A stretch of DNA of 55,786 nucleotides from an uncultured Pelagibacteraceae bacterium (lineage in GTDB: Bacteria > Pseudomonadota > Alphaproteobacteria > Pelagibacterales > Pelagibacteraceae): contig CACJPA010000006.1 in NCBI GenBank assembly GCA_902595105.1, forward strand, positions 1 through 55,786. Direction: 5' to 3'. Under the pieces are notes generated by a model. That model was given only the letters and a program-made list of their open reading frames with translations. It was not told the DNA's origin and searched no databases. Below, one piece after another: positions 1 to 7,385 of this stretch (its first letter is position 1; each line of letters begins with the position of its first letter). A program made the position numbers and the translations under genes.

Positions 1-378
1 TAAATTTCCTGGAAAACCTTGGTCAAGATTTTTGGATAATAATTGATAGATAATTTTAGTTTTTGAATGATAATTTATTTTCCATTCTAATCTATCAAAT
101 CCTATTTTTCCTCCATGTAATGTATTTTTTCCTTCATTGCCATCGAGTTTAAAATTTTTATTTTTAATCTTAAATCTTGAATTTGATATTCTACCTGCGT
201 ACCTGCCACAAGTTGCGCCTACATAAAAATTTTTACTCTCATAATTTTTTGTAGGACCTAAATTTAAGATTAAATTAATTTTCTTTTGCTTGTCATAAAC
301 CTCATACAAGCAAGCACCAATATTAATTGATTTAACTCTTAAATACCTATTCTCTATTGTTGAGCTTTGTACTTTCAC
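1..378 (-). CDS. Aldose 1-epimerase (GalM-like), N-terminal 126 residues, cut by window edge
   Basis: Reading the minus strand from 378 gives an open frame to base 1 that matches the N-terminal half of aldose 1-epimerases. Visible blocks are GATCGRYAGRI (residues ~56-66), then a GNEGKNTLHGG stretch followed by GFDRLEW, the usual GR.A.RI...F.L.GN.G.N.LHGG pattern. The family interconverts alpha and beta anomers of free aldoses in the cytoplasm. The start is GTG at 378; no ATG lies nearby in frame. The gene begins 8 bases after the stop of the XylB-like dehydrogenase, so it is probably the distal gene of the sugar operon, feeding the correct anomer to that dehydrogenase. The catalytic His and Glu of the C-terminal half lie outside the window, so activity cannot be judged. 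Confidence 0.85.
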   Translation of the reverse strand, partial: MKVQSSTIENRYLRVKSINIGACLYEVYDKQKKINLILNLGPTKNYESKNFYVGATCGRYAGRISNSRFKIKNKNFKLDGNEGKNTLHGGKIGFDRLEWKINYHSKTKIIYQLLSKNLDQGFPGNL

Positions 379-386
379 AAAGCTTC

Positions 387-1148
387 TTACAACCAGCCTT
401 TATCAACAATATAGGATTGATTTGTGCATCCACCTGATTGATCTGATGAAAAAAACAACACTGCTTGAGCAAGCTCATGAGGTAACAATCTCTCTTTTAA
501 ACACTGGTTTTTCATTAAATCTTTTTCAGACTCTTCGTTTAACCAAAGATCAATTTGTCTTTGTGTTAATACCCAACCTGGAACTACTGAATTAACTCTA
601 ATATTAAATTCTCCTAAATCTCTAGCAAAGGATCTTGTTAAACCAACGACGCCAGATTTTGCAGCTGTATAAGCGGCCATACCACCTTGACCTATCATCC
701 ATGAAGTTGATCCCATATTAACAATGACACCACCTTTATTTTCAATCATTGATTTTTTAACAGATTGAACTGTAAAAAAATAATGTCTTAGATTTACATT
801 CATTCTTTCATTCCAATATTCTTCTGTAACCTCATCAATTTTATGCCTTGTGTCATTGGCGGCATTATTTATTAAAATATCAATTGGACCTTTTTGACTG
901 ATGATGTCTGCAATTGTCTTTTGAAGTTGTTTTATATTTAACAAATCACATTCAATAAAAGTTGGTATTAAATATTTTTTATTTTTTATATCTTCAATTA
1001 ATTTTTTAGCTTCTGTTACATTAATATCTATAAAGTAAACCTCAGAACCTTGTTCACAAAAATGTTCAACAATCGAAGCACCAATTCCAGATCCTCCACC
1101 TGTTATAAATACTCTTTTGTTTTCTAGATCGTAATACTTTACTTTCAT
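387..1148 (-). CDS. SDR-family sugar 1-dehydrogenase, XylB (D-xylose dehydrogenase)-like
   Basis: This 253-residue classical short-chain dehydrogenase has the TGGGSGIG cofactor loop (~16-23), NNAAND (~93-98) and the YTAAK catalytic Tyr/Lys pair (~160-164). From my memory of Caulobacter D-xylose 1-dehydrogenase XylB it shares the less common blocks NDxRHK, ERxNVNLRH, VVPGxVxTxRQ, QCLKxR and CTxQxYxVDxGW. The expected reaction is NAD(P)+-dependent oxidation of an aldose at C1 to a lactone or acid; the exact sugar is not shown. It sits between a PhyH gene and the GalM-like gene, downstream of the sugar ABC importer. A second copy lies at 11456-12217, and a broken piece of a related 5' end lies immediately upstream. 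Confidence 0.85.
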   Translation of the reverse strand: MKVKYYDLENKRVFITGGGSGIGASIVEHFCEQGSEVYFIDINVTEAKKLIEDIKNKKYLIPTFIECDLLNIKQLQKTIADIISQKGPIDILINNAANDTRHKIDEVTEEYWNERMNVNLRHYFFTVQSVKKSMIENKGGVIVNMGSTSWMIGQGGMAAYTAAKSGVVGLTRSFARDLGEFNIRVNSVVPGWVLTQRQIDLWLNEESEKDLMKNQCLKERLLPHELAQAVLFFSSDQSGGCTNQSYIVDKGWL

Positions 1149-1149
1149 T

Positions 1150-1205
1150 TTTCTAATCCTCCACCTTTTATAAATGCTCTTTTATTTTTTAAATCGTATT
1201 GTATG
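1150..1205 (-). pseudogene. Decayed 5' fragment of a XylB-like dehydrogenase (about 18 codons)
   Basis: Read on the minus strand, this stretch encodes QYDLKNKRAFIKGGGLEK and then a stop. This matches the N-terminus of the intact gene just downstream (KYYDLENKRVFITGGG) and even better the DLKNKRA of the paralogue at 11456-12217. At DNA level 1154-1201 repeats 1089-1136 with about 40 of 48 bases equal, at an offset of 65 bases, which is out of frame. It lacks a start codon and ends before the catalytic residues, so it is a remnant. It is probably the scar of a tandem duplication or of recombination between paralogues. Confidence 0.7.
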
Positions 1206-1288
1206 CAAATTTTATTATCTTAAAATTTTTAATTCTGTTTTTTTTATTTTTAAGTAGTTATAGAGAATTTAAATTAAAAATATAGATT

Positions 1289-2137
1289 TTATTTAGCTTT
1301 ATAACCTAAACCAATATTATTTATTTTTTTACTCGCATCCATAATTTTTGGATATTCATAATTTAATCCTAAAAGCTGTCGCACTTTTGGATTTGATTTA
1401 TTTTTGAAATCTTCAGATAAATAAGTAACTAAATCTTCAACAGGTTTTATATACTTGGGAAGAAACTCTATCAGTAATGCAGCTCTTTGGTGATTTGATT
1501 TATTTGGTGATGCACCATGCCAGCAGTTACCATTAAAAAAAACTAAATCACCAGGATTAGCTATCATTTGTTGTTTGTTTGAAAAGTCATCATTTTCATT
1601 TGGATAGTGTAGTTTCTTTTGCGACCCTGGTATGTATGCAGTTGCTCCTGATTGTTCTGAGCAAATATCCAGAGGTATAGTAACCTGACAGTTTTGTGCA
1701 AATGAACTATTAAGACCCATAGGAAAAGTCTCACTATTATAAAAATCCCAATACGGATAATCGATATGGAGTTCCTGTCCTATAGAACCTGGCAACAATC
1801 TACTTGCGCAATAAGATCCACAAAAAAACTCTGAACCTAAAAGTTTAGACATTAAGCTAAAAATAATGTCATTTGTTATTAATTTGCTAAAAACCTCTCC
1901 TTTACCAAATAAATTCCATATCCTTTGCTGAAGTTCAATTTTATCAGATGCTTCAGCCTCAGCATTAAAGTGAGTTTCTTTTTGCTCTTGTGTGTCTGCG
2001 AAATGGTTAACAATGTGTCTTGCTTCTTTAATATCTTTTAAATTATATGCATTTTCAATAACGATAACTCCAGTTTCATGCATTAATTCGTTGATTGCTT
2101 CCGTAATATTAAAACTATCTCTTGAGAATTTACGCAT
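1289..2137 (-). CDS. Phytanoyl-CoA dioxygenase (PhyH) family oxygenase
   Basis: This 282-residue protein has the PhyH-type double-stranded beta-helix signature: HxD metal ligands at H124/D126 (in ELHIDYPYW), the distal His H207 in NCWHGASPN, and a downstream Arg (RAALLIEF) suited to bind 2-oxoglutarate. Members hydroxylate unactivated carbons of small molecules using Fe(II), O2 and 2-oxoglutarate. No signal peptide is seen, so it should be cytoplasmic. It lies 44 bases downstream of the ABC ATPase gene and upstream of the XylB-like dehydrogenase, so it is probably co-transcribed and may act on the imported compound or a derivative. No strong ribosome binding site is visible. The substrate is unknown; homologues include several halogenase and hydroxylase types. 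Confidence 0.82.
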   Translation of the reverse strand: MRKFSRDSFNITEAINELMHETGVIVIENAYNLKDIKEARHIVNHFADTQEQKETHFNAEAEASDKIELQQRIWNLFGKGEVFSKLITNDIIFSLMSKLLGSEFFCGSYCASRLLPGSIGQELHIDYPYWDFYNSETFPMGLNSSFAQNCQVTIPLDICSEQSGATAYIPGSQKKLHYPNENDDFSNKQQMIANPGDLVFFNGNCWHGASPNKSNHQRAALLIEFLPKYIKPVEDLVTYLSEDFKNKSNPKVRQLLGLNYEYPKIMDASKKINNIGLGYKAK

Positions 2138-2181
2138 TGATAAATTTTAAGTGAAAAAAAATTAAAAAAAAATAAAAAAAA

Positions 2182-2961
2182 TTAATGCTCTAATTCTTTA
2201 GCTAGATCGCCAATTTTAGCACCACCTGCCATCAATCTTTTCACATCTTCATTACCAAGTTCTGATGACAATCCTGAACCAATTACTTCTCCTAAACTTA
2301 AAAAAGTATATCGATCAGCTATAAGACGTGCATGAATTTCATTGTGCGTAATAAGTATAATTGCAATATTTCCTAAACTTTGCACTTTTTTAATAGTTTT
2401 TAAAACTTCCATTTGCTGCTTTTGACCTAATGCTGAAGTAGGCTCATCTAATATTAGTATCTTTGCACCAAAGTAAATTGCTCTTGCAATAGCCAAAGTT
2501 TGTCTTTGTCCACCTGACATTGTTCCTACTGGTTGATTGGGGTTTGCAATGTTAATTCCAATTTTGGACATTTCCTCTGTTGTAATTTTATCCATCTCAT
2601 CCATTTGCATTAAACCAAATCCGCTAGGTCCTTTTATTAATTCACGTCCAAGGAAAAAATTTCTTGTTACTGATGTTAGAGCATTGAGTGCTAAATCTTG
2701 ATAAACTGTTCCAATACCTGCATCAGATGCTTGACGTGGTGTAGTGAAGTTAACAATTTCTCCATCTACTTTTATTTCTCCACTTGTCATTGGATGAACA
2801 CCAGATAATACTTTGATCAAAGTTGACTTTCCAGCACCATTGTCACCTAAAAGTGCGTGAACTTCGCCCGGATAAACATCTAATGAAACCCCGTTTAAAG
2901 CTGTAAATGCTCCAAATTTTTTTACTAAATTCTTTATTTCAATTAATGGTTTTTTATCCAT
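2182..2961 (-). CDS. Sugar ABC transporter ATP-binding protein (single-domain, FrcA type)
   Basis: This 259-residue ATPase has Walker A GDNGAGKST (~39-47), signature MSGGQRQ (~149-155), Walker B ILILDEPTSA and the switch His in LITHN. Unlike RbsA/XylG, which carry two fused nucleotide-binding domains, it has one, like the FrcA fructose transporter ATPase, so it should work as a homodimer. Its ATG overlaps the permease stop in a TAATG junction, giving translational coupling. With the permease and the periplasmic protein at 4629-5534 it forms a complete carbohydrate importer (CUT2 class). The neighbouring ROK kinase, GalM-like and XylB-like genes support a monosaccharide substrate, but which one cannot be read from sequence. 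Confidence 0.9.
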   Translation of the reverse strand: MDKKPLIEIKNLVKKFGAFTALNGVSLDVYPGEVHALLGDNGAGKSTLIKVLSGVHPMTSGEIKVDGEIVNFTTPRQASDAGIGTVYQDLALNALTSVTRNFFLGRELIKGPSGFGLMQMDEMDKITTEEMSKIGINIANPNQPVGTMSGGQRQTLAIARAIYFGAKILILDEPTSALGQKQQMEVLKTIKKVQSLGNIAIILITHNEIHARLIADRYTFLSLGEVIGSGLSSELGNEDVKRLMAGGAKIGDLAKELEH

Positions 2962-4556
2962 TAGATATTTCCCATAATTCGTTTTCTAATATTCTCATTT
3001 GTTAAAGCAGCAGTAACAAGAACTGCTCCAAGGAATACTCTGTAGAACGATCCATCAATTCCAGGAATATAAAAGAATGCTTCTTTTGCAATTCCAAAAA
3101 TAATTGTACCTAAGATTATTCCACCTATTGTTCCAAAACCTCCTGTTAACACAACACCACCAATAACCGCTGCAGCAATTGCCTCTAATTCTTTTAAATT
3201 ACCTTTAGCTGTATCCGCAGTATTAACTTCAAATACTTGACACGCTGCAAACATGGTCGCACAAAACGCAGTGAACATAAATAATGAAATCTTAACTTTA
3301 TTCGTTGGCACACCATTAGCCTTTGCGGCACTAAGATTTCCACCAGTTGAATAAATCCAGTTACCTGCTTGAGTTTTACTTAAAATTAAATAACAAATAA
3401 ATGCAATAAGTCCCCAAATCATTAAACAGGAATACATTCCTTTAGCAAAAATGTTTCCAAAGTTATTTACATTCCAATCTGCCGTAAAATATAACCAATT
3501 AAATACTGGCTCCATAATGTCGCCTCCAAAGAAATTAGCAACCGGTCTTGCAGTAACTATTGTATCTAAGTAAGCTCTTGCTATATCAATATCAGTAACT
3601 GCTTTTGCTGCAACATCAGGAACATTAACTCCAGCTTCTATTTTCTTTGTCAAAATTTCAACCATTGAATCATTTCCAGATTTTTTAGCTCCAGCTAATG
3701 ATTTTTCTAAAGTTGCAACCATCTTTTCAGCATTCATGGCAGTTTTGTAAGCTGCAACTTTCTCGTTAATATATGTTAATCGTTCAGTTAATTTTGCAAC
3801 CGTACTTGCAGGCACAGTGCTAAGAATTTCTAATAATTGGTCATTTGGTAAGGCTTTAGCCGCATCTCTTTCCATTTCTCCATGACCTGGAACATTTATA
3901 ATGTTTTTAATATCCGGTAAATCTGTAACAGTTGTTGATCCAGCAGTTTGATCAGGAGCTCTATTAAAAGCTCTATATGATACCTCTGTTAAACCTCTTA
4001 AAAAGAAAAGTCCACCTAGCGTTACAATGAAAGAAGCTATTCCACTTTTAACAATTATCCATCCTTGTATCCATCCAAAAGATAGCGTCATACATAATGT
4101 AATTAAAATTGCTAGTAGTGGCGAAACATCTTTAATTTTAAATAATGTGTATCCTTCAAAATGAAAACCTCCTTCAAAAGATATGTAAGGAATAACAACA
4201 GCAAAACCCCATTTTAGTATCATTGCCATACAACCTCCGGCAAAACCGATCATTGAACCAACAGAAAGATCAAATTCACCTGCAATGATTAACATTCCAG
4301 CAGCAAGTGCAACGATTCCTAATTGTGCAATTACCCTAAAATTATTTCTAATTCCCAAAGCATTAAAACCTTCACCAGAAAAAGGGTTAAGAGAAAATTG
4401 TCCCTCTGGAATAGAAAAGTATCCCAACATACAAAAAAGTAAAACCATAACTCCAAAAGGTCCAACCTCTGGACGAGACGTAAATGCAGAGTACCATTTT
4501 TTTTCACCTTGTCGGTCGGACTCTTGTCTTGGTTTTTTTGTTGTTGATGTATTCAT
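2961..4556 (-). CDS. Sugar ABC transporter permease with a large internal insertion
   Basis: This 531-residue inner-membrane protein belongs to the RbsC/FrcC permease family, which usually has about 320-360 residues. The typical blocks are present: GEFDLSVGS (~93-100), the SFIVTLGGLFFLRGL segment (~175-189), GGNLSAAKANG (~405-415), and the C-terminal GGVVLTGGFGTIGG glycine run. Between RGL and the next membrane segment (near 352) lie about 120-150 extra hydrophilic residues (~200-345) rich in Ala, Lys and Glu, likely helical or coiled coil. The flanking topology puts them most likely on the periplasmic side. The ATPase follows with a TAATG overlap. A hairpin separates this gene from the binding-protein gene. 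Confidence 0.88.
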   Translation of the reverse strand: MNTSTTKKPRQESDRQGEKKWYSAFTSRPEVGPFGVMVLLFCMLGYFSIPEGQFSLNPFSGEGFNALGIRNNFRVIAQLGIVALAAGMLIIAGEFDLSVGSMIGFAGGCMAMILKWGFAVVIPYISFEGGFHFEGYTLFKIKDVSPLLAILITLCMTLSFGWIQGWIIVKSGIASFIVTLGGLFFLRGLTEVSYRAFNRAPDQTAGSTTVTDLPDIKNIINVPGHGEMERDAAKALPNDQLLEILSTVPASTVAKLTERLTYINEKVAAYKTAMNAEKMVATLEKSLAGAKKSGNDSMVEILTKKIEAGVNVPDVAAKAVTDIDIARAYLDTIVTARPVANFFGGDIMEPVFNWLYFTADWNVNNFGNIFAKGMYSCLMIWGLIAFICYLILSKTQAGNWIYSTGGNLSAAKANGVPTNKVKISLFMFTAFCATMFAACQVFEVNTADTAKGNLKELEAIAAAVIGGVVLTGGFGTIGGIILGTIIFGIAKEAFFYIPGIDGSFYRVFLGAVLVTAALTNENIRKRIMGNI

Positions 4557-4581
4557 TTATAAAAGACTTATTAATTTTGTT

Positions 4582-4615
4582 AAAAAAAAAGGGCCGATTG
4601 AATAATCGACCCTTT
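4582..4615 (-). terminator. Hairpin plus U-tract between binding-protein and permease genes
   Basis: On the minus strand the sequence reads GGGTCGATT, loop ATTC, AATCGGCCC (one G-U pair), then a run of about nine T. This is an intrinsic-terminator structure directly after the binding-protein stop at 4629. Such partial terminators commonly make the binding-protein message far more abundant than the permease and ATPase messages. Confidence 0.8.
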
Positions 4616-4628
4616 AAATTATTATAGA

Positions 4629-5534
4629 CTATCTGTCAATTCCTGCTAAAGCAGCAACTGAAGAAGCGTTAGACTTGTCTACGAAGCCAGGTCCTGATGG
4701 GATGTTAGCTCCTGGTAAAAGTCCAGCACTGTTGTTGTACAAGTGTAATACGATAACTGGCATATAACCTTGTAGTCTTTGTTGTTGATCGATAGTGAAA
4801 GAAACTCTTCCAGATCCGATTAAGTCCATAACTGCAGGACTCAAGTCAAAACAAGAATGGTGTACAGTCATACCAAGATCAACTAAAGCTTTGTCAACAG
4901 CTTCACAAACGTGTGGTCCTACTGAAAGGATCGCATCGATATCTTTGTTAGCTTGTAAAGCAGCAGTTGCTCTAGTTTGAATAGTTGCAGGGTCAGATGT
5001 AGTATCAGTCATTTGCATAGGTACAGCTGAACCATAACCTTCACATCTGTCTACAAGAGCTGTGTTGTATGCTTCTTGAATCATACAAAGTGCTTTAGAA
5101 GCACCTTCAGCTTTTGCTCTTTCACCAGCTTTTTGTCCAGCAAGTAATTCTGGCTGACCAACATGCATTAAAGCACCTAGGCTAGCAGAAGACTCTAAAC
5201 CAGAGTTCATTGTAATTACTGGAACACCAGCAGCAACAGCAGCTTTAATAGCTGGGCCTAATGCATCTGGATCTGGTAAAGAAATTACCATACCATCTGG
5301 TTGAGTAGCTGCAGCAGCTTGAATTGAGCTTGCCATATCAGCCATATCAGCAGAAGGGTTGTAGATATATTCGAAGTCAGCACCGATTGCTCTAGCTGCA
5401 TCTTCACCACCTTTTTGAACTACTGGCCAAAAAGGATCTTTTCCTTCACCATGAGTAATCATGACATATCTTTCAGCGAACGCAGAAGTTGCAAATAATG
5501 CAAGAGCTGCAATCGAAAGTATAAGTTTTTTCAT
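4629..5534 (-). CDS. Periplasmic sugar-binding protein of ABC transporter (LacI/RbsB fold)
   Basis: This 301-residue protein has a clear Sec signal peptide (MKKLILSIAALALFATSAFA, cleavage after residue 20) followed by YVMITHGEGKDPFW..VQKGGEDAA, the opening of type I periplasmic sugar-binding proteins. A typical PDPDALGPAIKAAVAAGVPVITMNSG block supports a RbsB/FrcB-like fold. It should bind the sugar in the periplasm and deliver it to the permease at 2961-4556. A good ribosome binding site (GGGAGAA) sits 4-5 bases before the ATG. The codons are less AT-biased than in neighbours, consistent with high expression. The hairpin just after the gene fits its being the most abundant product of the operon. 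Confidence 0.9.
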   Translation of the reverse strand: MKKLILSIAALALFATSAFAERYVMITHGEGKDPFWPVVQKGGEDAARAIGADFEYIYNPSADMADMASSIQAAAATQPDGMVISLPDPDALGPAIKAAVAAGVPVITMNSGLESSASLGALMHVGQPELLAGQKAGERAKAEGASKALCMIQEAYNTALVDRCEGYGSAVPMQMTDTTSDPATIQTRATAALQANKDIDAILSVGPHVCEAVDKALVDLGMTVHHSCFDLSPAVMDLIGSGRVSFTIDQQQRLQGYMPVIVLHLYNNSAGLLPGANIPSGPGFVDKSNASSVAALAGIDR

Positions 5535-5589
5535 TATTTCTCCCTTTTTATTTATGTTTTTAAATTAATTTAAAAAAGGAAATATACCC

Positions 5590-5603
5590 ACTTTGAACAA
5601 AGT
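5590..5603. promoter_or_regulatory. Perfect 14-base palindrome upstream of the binding-protein gene
   Basis: ACTTTG-AA-CAAAGT lies 56 bases before the ATG of the sugar-binding protein, in the 191-base gap 5535-5725 that should hold the transporter promoter. Its size and position fit an operator for a LacI-type sugar repressor, but no such regulator gene is in the window. A second, weak hairpin (TAGAAAA/TTTTCTA, 5679-5699) lies near the end of the upstream operon. The rest of the gap is poly-A/T with no gene. Confidence 0.4.
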
Positions 5604-5725
5604 TCATAACAAAAAATTTAAATACAACTTTTAATTGATTTTTTTTTTTTAAATTTTTTTCCCAAATTTACTTATGTTTAGAAAATTAGAATTTTTCTAG
5701 ATTAATTCTGATCGGAAACTAAACA

Positions 5726-6628
5726 CTAATATGTCGCGCTTCTTCCTAATCTTGCAGCACCTCTAACGCCACTAGCATCACCATATCTTGGTTTTAAAAA
5801 AACACCTTCGTATTCTCTTCCAATTACAAATTTTCGTACAAGTGAATCTATTTCATGTAAGAAATCAATTTCGTTTGAAACTCCTCCTCCAAATATAAAA
5901 GCATCAGGATCTAAAATATTTATTATACTTGAAAGTGACATTGCTAAATTGACTTTAAAATCGTCTATAAACTTTTCAGCATCTAAATCATGTTTTCTAT
6001 TTAATTCAAAAATTTCATTTGTTTTTAAATTTTTTCCATAAAGTTTTTTAAATCTTTTTGCTAAGCCTAAGCCAGATAGAAAACTCTCAATCTCAGCTTC
6101 TCTGGGGTTTGACGAGTCGAAGTTTTCCTTCTTAGCAGCAAAATAAGGAATTTGATTATGACCCCATTCTCCTGCAACACCATTAGGACCACTTACAATT
6201 TTTTTATCAATTACTAAACCACCTCCAACTCCAGATCCTAAAATAATTCCATAAACAATCTTGTAATGTTTCCCTGCTCCGTCTATGGCCTCTGATAAAG
6301 CAAAACAATTTGCATCATTTTCACAAAACACTTCTTTACCAAGTGCTTTACGTAAATCATTTTGAAAAGGTTTTTTTTCTAACCAACTGATATTAGGAAC
6401 GTTTTTAACCAACCCTGTTTGAGGAGAGTGGACTCCAGGATGACAAACACCAATTGGAAGTTCTTGTTTAAACTCTTCTTCTAATTTTTTATGAATATCT
6501 CTTATTGCAGTTATAATCTGAGTGTAATTTTTTGGGCATGATATTCTAGATCTATGTTTTTCTTGTCCATCTTTTTCAAGTACAACACTCTCTATCTTTG
6601 TTGCACCAACATCAATACCTACTTGCAT
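5726..6628 (-). CDS. ROK-family sugar kinase
   Basis: This 300-residue protein has the ROK/ASKHA layout: phosphate-1 loop GIDVGATKIE (~4-13), NDANCFALSEA (~119-129, with the likely catalytic Asp), and the GIILGSGVGGGLVID phosphate-2 region. The ROK His motif is GEWGHNQIPY, but the Cys cluster that usually follows (CxCGxxGCxE, zinc binding) is absent; the matching stretch, NFDSSNPREAEIESFLSG, contains no Cys. It probably phosphorylates the imported monosaccharide (fructokinase/glucokinase type), or a catabolic intermediate of it. The gene starts 5 bases after the SDR stop, so it is the last gene of the tctCBA-SDR-ROK operon, just ahead of the sugar ABC operon. Loss of the zinc site is seen in some ROK members, so activity remains plausible. 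Confidence 0.85.
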   Translation of the reverse strand: MQVGIDVGATKIESVVLEKDGQEKHRSRISCPKNYTQIITAIRDIHKKLEEEFKQELPIGVCHPGVHSPQTGLVKNVPNISWLEKKPFQNDLRKALGKEVFCENDANCFALSEAIDGAGKHYKIVYGIILGSGVGGGLVIDKKIVSGPNGVAGEWGHNQIPYFAAKKENFDSSNPREAEIESFLSGLGLAKRFKKLYGKNLKTNEIFELNRKHDLDAEKFIDDFKVNLAMSLSSIINILDPDAFIFGGGVSNEIDFLHEIDSLVRKFVIGREYEGVFLKPRYGDASGVRGAARLGRSATY

Positions 6629-6633
6629 AATTA

Positions 6634-7383
6634 TTAGTAAGTTGCTCTACCACCACTTAGATCAAATACTGCGGCTGTTGAGAAAGAGTTTTCTTCGCTT
6701 GATAACCAAGTAACTAAAGAGGCTAATTCCTCTACTTTAGCAAATTTGTTTCTTGGTATTTTTGAAAGCATATAATTTATATGCTCCTCAGTCATTTGAT
6801 CAAAAATTCTAGTTTTTGCTGCTGCTGGAGTAACACAGTTTACTGCAATATTTTTTTGAGCAAGTTCTTTACCTAAAGATTTTGTTAATCCAATAACTCC
6901 TGCTTTTGAAGTACTGTAAGCACTTGCATTTGGATTTCCTTCTTTACCTGCAATAGATGCAATATTAACAATTCTTCCATAATCATTCTTAGCCATAAAT
7001 GGAACAACTGCTTTGCAACAATAAAAGACTGCATTTAAGTTTAAATTAATTACCTTATTCCACTCTTCAATTGGATATTCTGCAACGGTAGTATTCATAC
7101 CTGCTACACCAGCATTATTTATAAAGATATCAATCTTACCATGTGATTTTTCAACTTCAGATAATTTTGAATTAATTGTTTCATAGTTGCTTACGTCAAC
7201 TATTTGATAAGTTAAATTTTCAGAATTTACTTTTTCTAATGCTTTTTTAGCTTCACCTTCATCTATATCCCAAATTACTACCTTAGCACCAGAATCGATA
7301 AATCTTTCAGTAATAGCTAATCCAAACCCTTGGGCTCCACCTGTTATAATTGCTACTCTGTTGTTTAAATCAAATTTAATCAT
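6634..7383 (-). CDS. Short-chain dehydrogenase/reductase (SDR)
   Basis: This 249-residue classical SDR has TGGAQGFG (~14-21), D-rich VVIWDIDEGEA suggesting NAD(H) preference, NNAG (~89-92), the catalytic Ser in NIASIAG, and YSTSK (~154-158). It ends in GGRATY, a common SDR C-terminus. It resembles 3-oxoacyl-ACP reductase-like and sugar-acid dehydrogenases; the substrate is not readable. It lies 2 bases after tctA and 5 before the ROK kinase, so it should act on what TctABC brings in or on a sugar product. It is only distantly related to the XylB-like SDRs in this window. Confidence 0.82.
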   Translation of the reverse strand: MIKFDLNNRVAIITGGAQGFGLAITERFIDSGAKVVIWDIDEGEAKKALEKVNSENLTYQIVDVSNYETINSKLSEVEKSHGKIDIFINNAGVAGMNTTVAEYPIEEWNKVINLNLNAVFYCCKAVVPFMAKNDYGRIVNIASIAGKEGNPNASAYSTSKAGVIGLTKSLGKELAQKNIAVNCVTPAAAKTRIFDQMTEEHINYMLSKIPRNKFAKVEELASLVTWLSSEENSFSTAAVFDLSGGRATY

Positions 7384-7385
7384 CT

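Noticed and set aside
4285-4605. Plus-strand open frame opposite the sugar permease
   Set aside because: Antisense shadow with no recognisable domain; the opposite strand is a clear permease gene. The same applies to open frames opposite tctA (7771-8133), tctC (9525-9809), glnA (44111-44594), sufC (49397-49825) and others.
5679-5699. TAGAAAA/TTTTCTA hairpin as terminator of the tctCBA-SDR-ROK operon
   Set aside because: The stem is short and AT-rich with no T-run on the correct side; it was mentioned only within the spacer description.
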